A stretch of 64,000 bases of DNA from Echinicola sp. 20G (GCF_015533855.1 NZ_AP024154.1:995001-1059000), one strand, 5' to 3'. Shown: positions 8,882 through 18,379, counted from the stretch's first letter. Notes: a model not told the origin generated them from the sequence alone. A program made the numbers and translations.

Positions 8882-10114
8882 TTAGTCTTTAGTAGCAAAG
8901 TCAGGATAAGCTCTCATGCTGTGCTCATTGATATCCAATCCTTCCACTTCTTCTTGTTCATGGACACGGATACCCACCGTCTTTTTCATGGCATAGAAAA
9001 TGACAAAGCTAAACACCAAGCAAAAAGCACCAACTGCACCGATACCGATCAACTGTGACATCAACTGAGAAAATCCAGCTAAGTCACCGAAAATCCCTAC
9101 AGCCAAAGTCCCCCAAATACCACCTACAAGGTGCACTGAGATCGCACCTACCGGATCATCCACTTTCACTTTATCAAAGAATACTACTGCAAAAACAACC
9201 AAAGCACCTCCTACAAATCCAATAATGGCTGCTTCACCTACTCCCATCAAATCTGCACCAGCAGTGATTCCTACTAGACCAGCCAAAACACCATTCAATA
9301 CCATGGTAATATCATACGACTTGAACTTCCAGTAAGAAAAGATGAGTGCACCAAAAGCACCCGCTGCACCTGCAATGGAAGTGGTCACAAAGACTTTGGA
9401 CACCAATCCAGGGTCAGCAGACAATACAGAACCTCCGTTGAAGCCAAACCAGCCAAACCATAACAAGAAAACGCCTATTACGGCCATTGGAATATTATGT
9501 CCCGGAATGGCATTCATTCCTTTATCCGTGTATTTACCGATTCTTGGCCCTAACAAATAAGCACCTACCAAGGCACCCCACCCACCTACAGAGTGGACAA
9601 TGGTTGAACCTGCAAAGTCATAGAATGGAGTACTTAAAGTATCCAAAAATCCTCCACCCCATTTCCACATCCCTACGATAGGATAACAAATGGCTACATA
9701 TAATGTAGAGAAAATAATAAACGGACCTAGTTTGATTCTTTCAGCTACTGCCCCGGAAACGATGGTCGCAGCGGTAGCGGCAAACATGGCCTGAAAAATA
9801 AAATCAGTAAAAAAGGTATAACCTTCATTATAAGCAAAGCTGTCCCAGCCTTCCGGCAGACTTAGACCAATCCCACTGATTCCAAAGAAACCTCCTGCAA
9901 AAGATTCTCCTGGGTACATTAAGTTAAAACCTACAAAAGCGTAAGTCAATAATCCCATAGCTGGGATAATGGTGTTTTTAAATAGAATGTTAACGGTATT
10001 TTTTGCTCTGGTAAGGCCAGCTTCCAAGGCTGCAAAGCCTAGGTGCATGATAAATACCAGAATTGTGGCTACCATCATCCACACATTATTGATGGTAAAT
10101 AATTCTTGAGTCAT
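8882..10114 (-). CDS. amt: Ammonium transporter
   Basis: The 410-residue polytopic protein has about eleven hydrophobic segments and imports ammonium/ammonia as an Amt/Rh-type trimer. Seen in the sequence: an FMHLGFAALEAGLTRAKN entry helix, the periplasmic FxFAG-like region, DFAGSTIVHSVGG containing the first conserved pore histidine, NGGSVLSAD, and a late DPVGAISVHLVGGIWG helix with the second pore histidine. No cleavable signal peptide is obvious. It follows the PII gene on the same strand after 53 bp, the usual glnK-amtB pairing, so the PII protein probably gates this channel. Expression is presumably under nitrogen control, but no operator could be identified. Confidence 0.96.
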   Translation of the reverse strand: MTQELFTINNVWMMVATILVFIMHLGFAALEAGLTRAKNTVNILFKNTIIPAMGLLTYAFVGFNLMYPGESFAGGFFGISGIGLSLPEGWDSFAYNEGYTFFTDFIFQAMFAATAATIVSGAVAERIKLGPFIIFSTLYVAICYPIVGMWKWGGGFLDTLSTPFYDFAGSTIVHSVGGWGALVGAYLLGPRIGKYTDKGMNAIPGHNIPMAVIGVFLLWFGWFGFNGGSVLSADPGLVSKVFVTTSIAGAAGAFGALIFSYWKFKSYDITMVLNGVLAGLVGITAGADLMGVGEAAIIGFVGGALVVFAVVFFDKVKVDDPVGAISVHLVGGIWGTLAVGIFGDLAGFSQLMSQLIGIGAVGAFCLVFSFVIFYAMKKTVGIRVHEQEEVEGLDINEHSMRAYPDFATKD

Positions 10115-10167
10115 TTTAATGGGTAATTTTAAAATTAATTTAGATTATCCTGTTTGGGATGATAATA

Positions 10168-10506
10168 TTAAAGGGCTGAAGCACCTGTATCTTCGTTTCT
10201 GACCCTATAGGCTTTCAAAACATCAGTGACAAAGATTTTTCCATCTCCTATTTCGCCAGTTCGGCCTTCTTTTAGGATACAGTTAATTACATCATCTACG
10301 AGATCCTCGGTAACCACAATTTCCAATTTGGTTCTTGGAATATAGGCCGGCTCGTAAGCCACGCCTCTGTACTTTTCCATCTTTGCATGCTCTAGTCCCA
10401 TACCCTTCACTTCATAAAAAGTAAGGAATTTAACACCTAAAGCAGCAATACATTTGTGAATCACCTCAAATCGAGAAGTTCTAATAATTGCTTCAACTTT
10501 TTTCAT
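10168..10506 (-). CDS. glnK: PII family nitrogen regulator (GlnK/GlnB)
   Basis: The 112-residue trimeric signal protein senses ATP/ADP and 2-oxoglutarate and binds the ammonium transporter. It begins MKKVEAIIRTSRF. The T-loop region contains KYRG, so the tyrosine at the usual uridylylation position is present. The B-loop TGEIGDGKIFV and C-terminal AYRVR nucleotide contact are intact. It is the first gene of a glnK-amt pair. Whether the tyrosine is modified cannot be told, since no GlnD homologue is in the window. A TAGATTTG -7-like element at 10566-10573 (minus) could be its promoter, but no matching -33 element is visible. Confidence 0.95.
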   Translation of the reverse strand: MKKVEAIIRTSRFEVIHKCIAALGVKFLTFYEVKGMGLEHAKMEKYRGVAYEPAYIPRTKLEIVVTEDLVDDVINCILKEGRTGEIGDGKIFVTDVLKAYRVRNEDTGASAL

Positions 10507-10809
10507 TTTATTTAATCGACAAACTGATTGGTTGTATTTTACACCGGTTTTTCCGGAATCGGATGCAAATCTAGCAAATCAGATTATTTTTCACACCATA
10601 GAATATTACTTTTTTAACAAAAACTCAGAATTTTGATATCAAATCACACCAAACAATGCTCAAAAAACTGTCTTTTTTTAGAATTCGGCATAAATACCAC
10701 CCATTTTTCCTGTTTTTCTAATTTTTCCCCAGCTTTATGGCCTCTTAAAAAGATTATCTTAATTTTAGGCACCAAAACAAACCAGATTCAAAAGTCAACA
10801 TTCAACTTT

Positions 10810-11712
10810 ATGACAAAACCTACACTTTTAATACTAGCTGCCGGCATCGGCAGTAGATATGGAGGCAATAAACAAATAGACGGCTTTGGCCCCAAAGGAG
10901 AAACTATCATAGAATATTCCATCTTTGATGCTATCCGAGCTGGTTTTGGAAAAGTTGTATTTATCGTTCGCCAAGAAATCTTGGAACTCGCAAAAGATAT
11001 ATTCCTGCCAAAACTTGAAGGAAAGATTGAAGTGGATTTTGTGGTTCAGTCATTGGACAGCATGGTACCTGAAGAGTTCCGTCATCCAGAGCGCAAAAAA
11101 CCTTATGGCACAGGGCACGCGGTTTTATGTGCCAAAGATGCCATCAAAGAGCCTTTTGCAGTCATTAATGCTGACGATTTCTATGGCAAAGAGGCTTTTC
11201 AGGTGCTCGGAAACTTTCTACAGGAGGATGTAAGACCAGACCTTCATTGCATGGTTGGCTATGCCCTGAAAAACGTGCTTTCAGAGCACGGCACCGTGAG
11301 TCGCGGCGTTTGTGAAACAAACGAAAACTTTCAGCTAATCGGAATGACAGAGCGTACTTCCATTGCACGAGAAGGAGACAAAATCCTCAGTAGAGGAGAG
11401 GAAGAACCTTTAGAAATAGCCCCTGACACGCCAGTTTCAATGAATTGCTGGGGATTTCATCCATCTTTCTTTGAGGAAACTGAAAGAATTTGGAATGCTT
11501 TCTTGCCCGAGCATAAAGACAATATTAAATCCGAATTCTATATCCCCTCTGTAGCCAATACGCTTATAGAAGAACACAAGGCCAATATTGCTATTCTCGA
11601 AGGAGGTAAAACTTGGTTTGGAGTAACTTACCCAGAAGACAAGCCAATTGTAGTAAAAGCCTTGCAAAAACTCCATGATGATGGAGATTATCCAGAAAAC
11701 CTTTGGGAATAA
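10810..11712 (+). CDS. Sugar-phosphate nucleotidyltransferase family protein
   Basis: The 300-residue cytoplasmic protein belongs to the NTP_transferase (GT-A) fold. The N-terminal LLILAAGIGSRYGG motif is a variant of the GxGxRxxP-K nucleotide-binding loop, INADDFYG carries the metal-binding aspartate, and GTGHAVLCAKDAI matches the family core. It would transfer a nucleotidyl group to a sugar phosphate; the sugar is unknown. The frame is open upstream to 10633, but the added residues are not family-like, so the ATG at 10810 is used. The gene stands alone, far from the polysaccharide locus at the other end of the window. Confidence 0.85.
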   Translation: MTKPTLLILAAGIGSRYGGNKQIDGFGPKGETIIEYSIFDAIRAGFGKVVFIVRQEILELAKDIFLPKLEGKIEVDFVVQSLDSMVPEEFRHPERKKPYGTGHAVLCAKDAIKEPFAVINADDFYGKEAFQVLGNFLQEDVRPDLHCMVGYALKNVLSEHGTVSRGVCETNENFQLIGMTERTSIAREGDKILSRGEEEPLEIAPDTPVSMNCWGFHPSFFEETERIWNAFLPEHKDNIKSEFYIPSVANTLIEEHKANIAILEGGKTWFGVTYPEDKPIVVKALQKLHDDGDYPENLWE

Positions 11713-11750
11713 CACCATAAAATGAGGTGACACACTCCAAAGGCTTTTTT
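11700..11750 (+). terminator. Putative terminator after nucleotidyltransferase gene
   Basis: CCTTTGG, overlapping the stop codon, pairs with CCAAAGG 30 bp on. A small CACC/GGTG hairpin is nested in the loop, and a T6 run follows. Confidence 0.5.
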
Positions 11751-11847
11751 AGATATGAGGAGATTATTATTGGGACTAGTTTTTGTTTAATCCAACAGAT
11801 TCACAAAATCAGCGTTTAGATTATAGATTAAGACAATTCCTTAAAAA

Positions 11848-12267
11848 ATGAAGAAAATTCTTTTTTCCAATGCCCCCTTAGCTAGCAGTCTCGCACTTTT
11901 GATCCTTCGAGTAGGCTCTGCGGGAATGATGATAACCCATGGATGGGCCAAAATCACTAATTTCAGTGAACACCTCACCAAGTTTCCTGATCCGTTGGGC
12001 CTGGGCACTGCTGTTTCCCTTCAATTGGTCGTTTTCGCAGAATTCTTTTGTGCTATTCTTTTGGGGCTAGGCTTTATGACAAGAATTGTACTGATCCCAT
12101 TAACCATTACCATGCTGGTAGCTGCCTTTGTGATCCATGCAGGTGATCCATTTGGCAGTAAGGAGTTATCCCTGATTTATGTTACAGCATTTGTTACCCT
12201 GTTTTTGGCAGGCCCGGGAAGCATCTCGATGGATGCACAGATTTTAAAGAAAAATAGATATAGATAA
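11848..12267 (+). CDS. DoxX family membrane protein
   Basis: The 139-residue protein has four hydrophobic segments. The DoxX pattern LILRVGSAGMMITHGWAKI sits in the first and 'VVFAEFFCAILLGLGFMTR' in the second. DoxX proteins are small quinone-associated or redox-stress membrane proteins of poorly defined role. The gene is single and ends in a strong terminator shared with kmo. The specific function cannot be inferred. Confidence 0.88.
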   Translation: MKKILFSNAPLASSLALLILRVGSAGMMITHGWAKITNFSEHLTKFPDPLGLGTAVSLQLVVFAEFFCAILLGLGFMTRIVLIPLTITMLVAAFVIHAGDPFGSKELSLIYVTAFVTLFLAGPGSISMDAQILKKNRYR

Positions 12268-12297
12268 AAAAATCCCGGAGAGATCCGGGATTTTTTT
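12266..12297. terminator. Bidirectional terminator between doxX-like gene and kmo
   Basis: A7-TCCCGGA, GAGA loop, TCCGGGA-T7: a perfect 14-bp stem usable from both strands. It overlaps the stop codons of both convergent genes. Confidence 0.92.
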
Positions 12298-13651
12298 ATA
12301 CCATTTTAGCCGTTTCTATTTGACTAATAATATCCTCATAATTCACTCCGCGCCAATTCTGCATAATAAGGGGATCAGCCATTACCTTGTCCATCACTTC
12401 ATTTTGAAGTTGCCCTTGCGCATAAGCATCGGAGTACTTCATATCAGAAAAAGTCACCATCGTATATAGCGGAATCCATTCTTTAGGATGCAGTTCATGA
12501 AGCTTAGCTTCTATCCTTTTACGAATGATGAATTTTGGATTGGAAACACTGTCTCTCATTTCTATAAAGTTGTCCCGAGCCATTTGACTGATGGCATCTG
12601 TATCAGGCTTTCTTACTTTTTGGAATTTTTCAAATACCAATTCCCAAGAGGTGGTTCCATATTTTTCGATTAAGCCATCCAAAATATAACAATCCTCAAA
12701 ACCACAGTTCATTCCCTGTCCAAAAAAAGGTACCATCGCGTGGCAGGCATCTCCGATAAGCAGGGACTTGTTCATCAACCATGGAAAACACTCCACATTG
12801 ATCAAGGAGCTGGTAGGGTTATCGAAAAACTCCTGTACCAAATTTGGCATAAGCAAAAATGCATCATCGAAGAAAGTCCTGAATACACTCTCCACATCAC
12901 TTTTGTCGTTGATTTTTTCAAAGCAGACCTTTGCTCCATCAAAAGGTAAGAAAAGCGTGCAGGTAAATGACTTGTCTGGATTGGGCAGCGCAATCAACAT
13001 AAACATTCCTCGAGGCCAAATATGAAGGGCATTTGGATCCATCGCAAACTCTCCTTCAGGGGTAGGAGGAATGGTAAGCTCCTTATAACCATGAGAAATA
13101 TACTCCTGCTTATAGTTAAGTCTGGTTTGCTTTTGCATTGCATCCCTCAAAGAGGAATATGCGCCATCAGCTCCTATGATTACATCTGATTGCTTTTCCA
13201 ACTTCTCCCCATTAGCAAGAGAAAAGTTCATAGTTGTTTTTGAAATATCTATTTCCTCGCAGAAATATTCAAAGTTGAGTTTCACTCCCTCCTTTTCAGC
13301 CTCATCCACCAACAAATGGTTGAATTTACCTCTTGAAATGGAGTAAATTGCTTGGTTTTCCTTGCCATAGGGCAAAAAGGAGGTTTCACCATGTTCATCG
13401 TGAATTCTTCTACCATACATAGGAATGGCAAAAGGAGCGACTTTTTCCCTAAGTCCTATTTTGTCCAAAGCCTTCCAGCCCCGGTCACTTAGGGCCATAT
13501 TGATGGACCTACCTTCTGTAGCATTTTTCTTGTCCCTCAGATCAGGGCGCTTTTCGTATAGCGATACATCCAATCCTTTTTTCTGAAGATAAATACCTAG
13601 AAGAGAACCGATCAATCCGGCTCCGATAATGCTTACATCATTATTCTTCAT
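12296..13651 (-). CDS. kmo: Kynurenine 3-monooxygenase
   Basis: FAD- and NADPH-dependent hydroxylation of L-kynurenine to 3-hydroxykynurenine. The 451-residue protein has the N-terminal Rossmann motif GAGLIGSLLGIYLQ with an acidic end (SLYEKRPD), a central 'GADGAYSSLRDAM' DG motif, and the late GDACHAMVPFFGQGMNCGFED motif that binds FAD ribityl in aromatic hydroxylases; this last form is characteristic of KMO. Length fits the family. The open frame starts with GTG one codon earlier; the ATG at 13651 is chosen. It is the third gene of the minus-strand order haaO-kynU-kmo, 42 bp after kynU. Confidence 0.95.
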   Translation of the reverse strand: MKNNDVSIIGAGLIGSLLGIYLQKKGLDVSLYEKRPDLRDKKNATEGRSINMALSDRGWKALDKIGLREKVAPFAIPMYGRRIHDEHGETSFLPYGKENQAIYSISRGKFNHLLVDEAEKEGVKLNFEYFCEEIDISKTTMNFSLANGEKLEKQSDVIIGADGAYSSLRDAMQKQTRLNYKQEYISHGYKELTIPPTPEGEFAMDPNALHIWPRGMFMLIALPNPDKSFTCTLFLPFDGAKVCFEKINDKSDVESVFRTFFDDAFLLMPNLVQEFFDNPTSSLINVECFPWLMNKSLLIGDACHAMVPFFGQGMNCGFEDCYILDGLIEKYGTTSWELVFEKFQKVRKPDTDAISQMARDNFIEMRDSVSNPKFIIRKRIEAKLHELHPKEWIPLYTMVTFSDMKYSDAYAQGQLQNEVMDKVMADPLIMQNWRGVNYEDIISQIETAKMV

Positions 13652-13693
13652 CACTTATTGTGCTATTAATAGGTTTGATATAGGTTCTACTTT

Positions 13694-14974
13694 TTAAGCA
13701 AATTTCTTTAAAGATTGTTCCAATATTTTAGCGAAACGAAACACATCTTCAAAACTATTATAAAGAGGTGTAGGCGCTATTCTAATGACATTGGGGTTTC
13801 TCCAATCACCAACAATTCCATTTTGGTAAAATTCGTCAAACACCGCTTTGCCTCCTTTATGTACCAACAAAGATAGTTGACATCCCCTTTCATTGGGATT
13901 TTCAGGGGTAATTATCTCCAACACCCCACTGTTTCCGCTTATCTTTTTGATCAAAAACTCAAGATAGCCTGTCAGTTTCAAACTTTTCTCTCTCAATTTA
14001 TGTATCCCCGCTTCTTGAAAAATATCCAAAGAAGCTTGATGGGCAGTCATCCCCAATACATTTCCATTGGAAGTCTGCCATCCATCTGCGCCATACATTG
14101 GCCTAAAACCCTTTTCCATTTTGAAACGCTCCTGCTCATTGTGCCCCCACCAACCAGCAAACCTTACCAAATCCGGGTTATCTGCATGACGTTCATGAAC
14201 AAAGATTCCAGCCACATTTCCTGGCCCAGAGTTTAAATACTTGTAACTGCACCAAGCGGCAAAGTCCATCCCCCACTCATTCAATTCTAAAGGAAAATTT
14301 CCAGCGGCATGCGCCAAATCAAATCCAACAAAAGCTCCTGCCTGATGCCCTGCATGTGTAATGGCTTTCATATCGAATATCTGACCAGTATAATACTGAA
14401 GTCCCGCCATCATCACCAAAGCCAACTCCTCCTTATTAGCCTCTATGGTTTCAATAATATCATCTGTCCTCAACATATGCTCCCCTGATCTTGGAGCTAT
14501 TTCTATAATGGTCTTCTCAGGGTCCAACCCATGTACTTTCACCTGACTCTCCAGCATGTACATATCGGAGGGAAATGCACCAGCCTCTGTGATAATCTTC
14601 ACCCTCTTTCCTGCAGGACGGTAAAAACTCACCATCAATGCATGTAAATTACTGGTCAGACTATTCATTACCACTACCTCATGCTCTTTTGCTCCTACAA
14701 TCTCACTCAATGCAGATTTGGACCTTTGATGTACTGAGAACCAAGGGGAATCTCCATCAAAATGTCCATCCACTGCCTTATCAGCCCAGCTTTCTAGGTC
14801 TTTTTCCAAATATTCCCGCACCGACTTAGGCTGAAGTCCTAATGAATTCCCACAAAAATAGATGGCCTCTTTTCCATTTACTTTAGGAAAAAAGAACTTC
14901 TCACGAAAAACGCTTAATTCATCTTGTTGGTCCATCTTCCTGGCAAAGTCCAGGCTAAAATCATATTGGGTCAT
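13694..14974 (-). CDS. kynU: Kynureninase
   Basis: PLP-dependent cleavage of kynurenine or 3-hydroxykynurenine to anthranilate or 3-hydroxyanthranilate plus alanine. The 426-residue protein shows FCGNSLGLQPKSV near the N-terminus, 'VDGHFDGDSPWFSVH', VVMNSLTSNLH, the PLP aspartate region GFDLAHAAGN, and the Schiff-base lysine in WCSYKYLNSGPG. The C-terminal part has the 'RGCQLSLL' and 'IRIAPTPLYNS' blocks of kynureninases. The ATG at 14974 (MTQYDF) is preferred over a TTG two codons upstream. It sits between haaO and kmo, consistent with a pathway operon. Confidence 0.96.
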   Translation of the reverse strand: MTQYDFSLDFARKMDQQDELSVFREKFFFPKVNGKEAIYFCGNSLGLQPKSVREYLEKDLESWADKAVDGHFDGDSPWFSVHQRSKSALSEIVGAKEHEVVVMNSLTSNLHALMVSFYRPAGKRVKIITEAGAFPSDMYMLESQVKVHGLDPEKTIIEIAPRSGEHMLRTDDIIETIEANKEELALVMMAGLQYYTGQIFDMKAITHAGHQAGAFVGFDLAHAAGNFPLELNEWGMDFAAWCSYKYLNSGPGNVAGIFVHERHADNPDLVRFAGWWGHNEQERFKMEKGFRPMYGADGWQTSNGNVLGMTAHQASLDIFQEAGIHKLREKSLKLTGYLEFLIKKISGNSGVLEIITPENPNERGCQLSLLVHKGGKAVFDEFYQNGIVGDWRNPNVIRIAPTPLYNSFEDVFRFAKILEQSLKKFA

Positions 14975-15038
14975 AAACAAATTGGCTAGTTCCTAAATAA
15001 AAGAGTTTCATTTAAATGAGGCAGGTCACCTTAAGTAA

Positions 15039-15551
15039 CTACTTTTCCATTTTGGTCCCGCAGGTATCACAGGTGGTATGTGCTGGATTACTCCAGAATC
15101 TTTCCATTATTGGCGGCAACTGATTTACAATATCCGTTACTTCTGCATATTCTTCATAGAGCTTATTTCCACAGTTTTCACAGTGCCAGATAAAACCATC
15201 CTGCTCCCCTTCTCTTCTGTATCTTTCCATCACCAAGCCTACTGTATTAGCGGGTCTTCTTGGACTATGGGGCACCTTTGGAGGTAGAAGGAAAATTTCC
15301 CCTTCTTTAATTTCAATGTCCACAGGTTTACCATCTTCTATCACTTTAAGGACGATATCTCCTTCTAGTTGGTAAAAAAACTCCTCACCTTCATTGTAGT
15401 GATAGTCCTTCCTTGAATTAGGGCCCCCTACGACCATGACAATAAAATCCTCATTTCCCTTGTAGACTTGTTGATTGCCCACTGGTGGCTTCAACAAATG
15501 ACGGTTTTCATCAATCCATTTTTTAAAACTGAATGGTTTTGCTAGTGACAT
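15039..15551 (-). CDS. haaO: 3-hydroxyanthranilate 3,4-dioxygenase
   Basis: Fe(II)-dependent ring opening of 3-hydroxyanthranilate to the precursor of quinolinate, for NAD synthesis. The 170-residue product is a cupin. The ligand set is visible as H in KDYHYNEGEEFFYQ, the following Glu, and H in PPKVPHSPRRP. The C-terminal rubredoxin-like knuckle has two CxxC pairs (HCENCGN and CDTCGT), typical of the bacterial enzyme. The frame is open for 29 more codons upstream, but bacterial enzymes start with MSLAKPF-like sequence, so 15551 is used. It is first in the haaO-kynU-kmo order. No tryptophan dioxygenase or nadC is in the window. Confidence 0.95.
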   Translation of the reverse strand: MSLAKPFSFKKWIDENRHLLKPPVGNQQVYKGNEDFIVMVVGGPNSRKDYHYNEGEEFFYQLEGDIVLKVIEDGKPVDIEIKEGEIFLLPPKVPHSPRRPANTVGLVMERYRREGEQDGFIWHCENCGNKLYEEYAEVTDIVNQLPPIMERFWSNPAHTTCDTCGTKMEK

Positions 15552-15786
15552 TTTTAAGTGGTTTTCATTTACTGGTTTATGAACAAAAACAAATTGTCCA
15601 AAGTACCACTTTCCATAGAGCGAAAGTGGAATTTTCAAGTCCTAAAAGTAAAAAAAAACTATCAGTTTATTGGTTCCAAGTACAAGTAGCTTTCTTTAAG
15701 AAAGAGAAAAATTAGGTTAATCCTATCCACCAAATCATCCTTTTTTAATTACTTTGGGTTAAAGCTACAAAAACAAACTGCAACCA

Positions 15787-16395
15787 ATGTCTTCTCATCA
15801 TTTTGTAAAAGAACAACAAGAGCCTGCCTTGCTTATCTTGAAAACAGAGCATGTCAATTTTGAAAAAATTGCTCCTCTCTTGGAATGGGTCCCCACTGTA
15901 TTAGTAGCTGAATCGGAAGTGGACACCGTTCTTTCATGGGGAATTAAAATCGATGTCATTTTGGCCACCAATGATTTTCAAAAAGCCAACATCCAACTAC
16001 TGGAAGAACAATACCCACTTCGGTTTATGAGTGTTTCTGAAAACAACTTTCTTGATGAAGGATTACAATACCTAATTGCCACCAAACACCCTGCGGTAAA
16101 TATCATTGGCTATGACCACCAATTGGCTTTTGACTTAGAAAACAAGCTTGAATTGATCAACATGGTGATTTTTGATGGGCCTATCCGCTATTTTCCTGTT
16201 CAGGAGAAATCATTTAAGAAATGGTTTTCTGAAAGCTCCATTCAACTTCATGCACCTGAAGGAACACTGATAGAAGTAAAGCGACAAAATGAAAACCAAC
16301 TGGTCAAGGTCCAGCATGCCACCTTTATAGAAGCAGAAGAAGGAACTATTTCCTTTCAGTCTACGCATCCTTTTTGGATTGGCGAAATGATTTAA
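15787..16395 (+). CDS. Thiamine pyrophosphokinase-like hypothetical protein
   Basis: The 202-residue soluble protein has no signal peptide. The N-terminal half (about residues 15-110) resembles the thiamine pyrophosphokinase catalytic fold: a strand, then a 'WGIKIDVILATNDFQ' segment where true enzymes have a GIxPDxIIGDxDS-like motif, then a 'LQYLIATKHPAVNIIGYD' segment. The aspartates expected in the active site are only partly kept. The C-terminal part is rich in beta strands and could match the thiamine-binding domain. I am not certain of this assignment; a structural homologue with lost activity is possible. It is divergent from haaO across a 235-bp spacer and converges on the heme-motif lipoprotein gene with a 9-bp gap. 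Confidence 0.5.
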   Translation: MSSHHFVKEQQEPALLILKTEHVNFEKIAPLLEWVPTVLVAESEVDTVLSWGIKIDVILATNDFQKANIQLLEEQYPLRFMSVSENNFLDEGLQYLIATKHPAVNIIGYDHQLAFDLENKLELINMVIFDGPIRYFPVQEKSFKKWFSESSIQLHAPEGTLIEVKRQNENQLVKVQHATFIEAEEGTISFQSTHPFWIGEMI

Positions 16396-16404
16396 AGTGA
16401 TGCT

Positions 16405-17058
16405 TTATAATTTCTTCACCACTTCTTTTTTGGGAATCAAAATACTCCACATGCCTCTCAAATCTCCGATTTTGTGGCCTTTCGCATGATCCTCTGGATA
16501 CAAACTATTAATGGTTTGCAAAGTCTCTTCTGAAATATCTGCCTTTGGTTCACCATGGCACTGCAGGCATAAAGCCCCGGGAATTTTTATGGCTTTGGTA
16601 TACAAAAGCTGCTCACCATTCTGAACCTCTTGAACATTTGGCTTACTTTTAATACCATGCTCTTCGTTATATTCGTAGGCCAATAATAACTGCTCCTCAT
16701 CTGCTGTAGGTTGATCGGAAGGATTTCTGAAATCATGAGACACCCTTCTGACATTCACCCCAAACGCTTCGCTGACCTTTTGTAAAGAAGGCAAAGCTTG
16801 CACATTACAAAACTCCACTGCCCCCGCAGCACCTTTTTCCTCAATGGCCTGCTGAAGTTTGCTCATCAGTTCCTGTTGGGCTTCGAGGCTAATTTCATCC
16901 CCCCACTCCAGCGCTTTGTTAATGATATCCACTTCATTGACCCTTTTGATCTCCATGGACTTATTCACTTCATCCAAAATCTCTTTGTCAACTTTTTTAC
17001 CCGAGCCGCAGCTCATGAAAACAAATACCAGCGTAAAGAACAACAGGGGCTTTCTCAT
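16405..17058 (-). CDS. DUF3365 (Tll0287-like) heme-motif lipoprotein
   Basis: The 217-residue protein has a lipoprotein signal (hydrophobic residues 5-16, Cys17 in FMSCGSG). The mature part is mostly helical, with an 'AVEFCNVQALPSLQKVSEAF' segment and then 'VRRVSHDFRNPSDQPT', both typical of DUF3365. A single CLQCH heme c attachment motif is at about residues 169-173, and LRGMWSILIPK lies near the end. This predicts a periplasmic membrane-tethered sensor- or cytochrome-like protein with one covalent heme. The role is unknown. It is divergent from prfA with 134 bp between start codons. Confidence 0.85.
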   Translation of the reverse strand: MRKPLLFFTLVFVFMSCGSGKKVDKEILDEVNKSMEIKRVNEVDIINKALEWGDEISLEAQQELMSKLQQAIEEKGAAGAVEFCNVQALPSLQKVSEAFGVNVRRVSHDFRNPSDQPTADEEQLLLAYEYNEEHGIKSKPNVQEVQNGEQLLYTKAIKIPGALCLQCHGEPKADISEETLQTINSLYPEDHAKGHKIGDLRGMWSILIPKKEVVKKL

Positions 17059-17192
17059 AATTTAGAATTTTCACTTAAAGTTAGCGGTTTTTTTGTCTGG
17101 AGGAAACCAGTCTTTGGTTCTGCATCATTGCGTGCAAGCTATCAGAATGTCACTTATTTTCTTAATTTTGCTTTTCGAAAAGAAAAAACACT

Positions 17193-18269
17193 ATGCTTGA
17201 TAAGTTAGAGCACATAAAGGACCGATTTGAGGAAGTAGGGCAATTGATCATTCAGCCGGATGCCATGTCCGACATGAGTAAATACACCAAGCTCACCAAA
17301 GAGTACAAAGATCTTGAAAAGATCGTTGCAGTCTATGATGAGTATAAGCTGGTTTTGGAAAACATTGATAGTTCCAAGTCCATTTTGGAAAATGAAAAGG
17401 ATCCTGACTTCAGGGAAATGGCCAAGGCAGAATTGGATGAGCTAAAAGACCGACAGGTGGTGTTGGAAAAAGACTTGAAGCAAATGCTGATTCCCAAAGA
17501 CCCTAACGATTCCAAAGATTGTATCCTTGAAATTCGAAGTGGAACAGGTGGAGATGAGGCAGCTATTTTTGCAGGTGACCTCTTCAGAATGTACCAGCGC
17601 TTTGCTGAAAAACAAAACTGGAATCTTACCATTCTGGATTTGACCTTTGGCTCTGCTGGTGGCTATAAAGAAATTATCAGTACTGTTTCTGGTGCCGACG
17701 TCTATGGGATGCTCAAATATGAATCTGGCGTCCACAGGGTTCAGCGAGTACCTGCCACCGAAACGCAAGGAAGAGTACATACTTCAGCAGCTACAGTTGC
17801 TGTTTTGCCAGAAATGGAAGACGTAGATGTGCAGATTGACATGAATGATGTCCGAAAGGACACTTACTGTTCATCAGGACCCGGTGGCCAGTCTGTAAAC
17901 ACCACTTATTCAGCGGTAAGGCTTACTCACGAACCCACTGGAATTGTGGTTACCTGTCAGGATCAGAAATCCCAGATCAAGAACTTTGAAAAAGCTTTGA
18001 AAGTACTAAGATCCAGGATTTATGAAATCGAATTGGCCAAACACAATGAAGCAGTGGGCGCTCAAAGAAGGTCCATGGTGGGCAGTGGTGACAGGTCTGA
18101 CAAAATCCGAACCTATAATTATCCACAAAGTAGGGTAACCGACCACAGGATCAACAAGACGGTTTATAATTTACCTGATGTGATGGAAGGAAATATTGAA
18201 GAGTTTATCAGCGCTTTGCGATTTGCAGAAAATGCTGAACGACTCAAAAACAGCGGCATGGAGGAATAG
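17193..18269 (+). CDS. prfA: Peptide chain release factor 1
   Basis: The 358-residue class I release factor reads UAA/UAG. The PAT tripeptide in RVPATETQGRVHTSAA marks RF1 rather than RF2 (SPF). The universal GGQ motif that enters the peptidyl-transferase centre is in SSGPGGQSVNTTYSAV. Length matches the family and there is no programmed frameshift, as expected for RF1. The ATG at 17193 gives MLDKLEHIKDRFEEVG. prmC, which methylates the GGQ glutamine, lies about 1 kb downstream on the same strand. Confidence 0.98.
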   Translation: MLDKLEHIKDRFEEVGQLIIQPDAMSDMSKYTKLTKEYKDLEKIVAVYDEYKLVLENIDSSKSILENEKDPDFREMAKAELDELKDRQVVLEKDLKQMLIPKDPNDSKDCILEIRSGTGGDEAAIFAGDLFRMYQRFAEKQNWNLTILDLTFGSAGGYKEIISTVSGADVYGMLKYESGVHRVQRVPATETQGRVHTSAATVAVLPEMEDVDVQIDMNDVRKDTYCSSGPGGQSVNTTYSAVRLTHEPTGIVVTCQDQKSQIKNFEKALKVLRSRIYEIELAKHNEAVGAQRRSMVGSGDRSDKIRTYNYPQSRVTDHRINKTVYNLPDVMEGNIEEFISALRFAENAERLKNSGMEE

Positions 18270-18287
18270 TTCTCCATGCTTTTTTTA
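18256..18287 (+). terminator. prfA terminator
   Basis: GCATGGAG pairs with CTCCATGC across an 8-nt loop and is followed at once by T7ATTTTTTT. The stop codon of prfA is inside the loop. Confidence 0.9.
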
Positions 18288-18379
18288 TTTTTTAACCTAA
18301 AGCTTACTTTTTGATATTTGGGTATGAATTATGTGATAGATGAAAAATCCAATCAGAAATTCTAAACCAAACATTCTAA

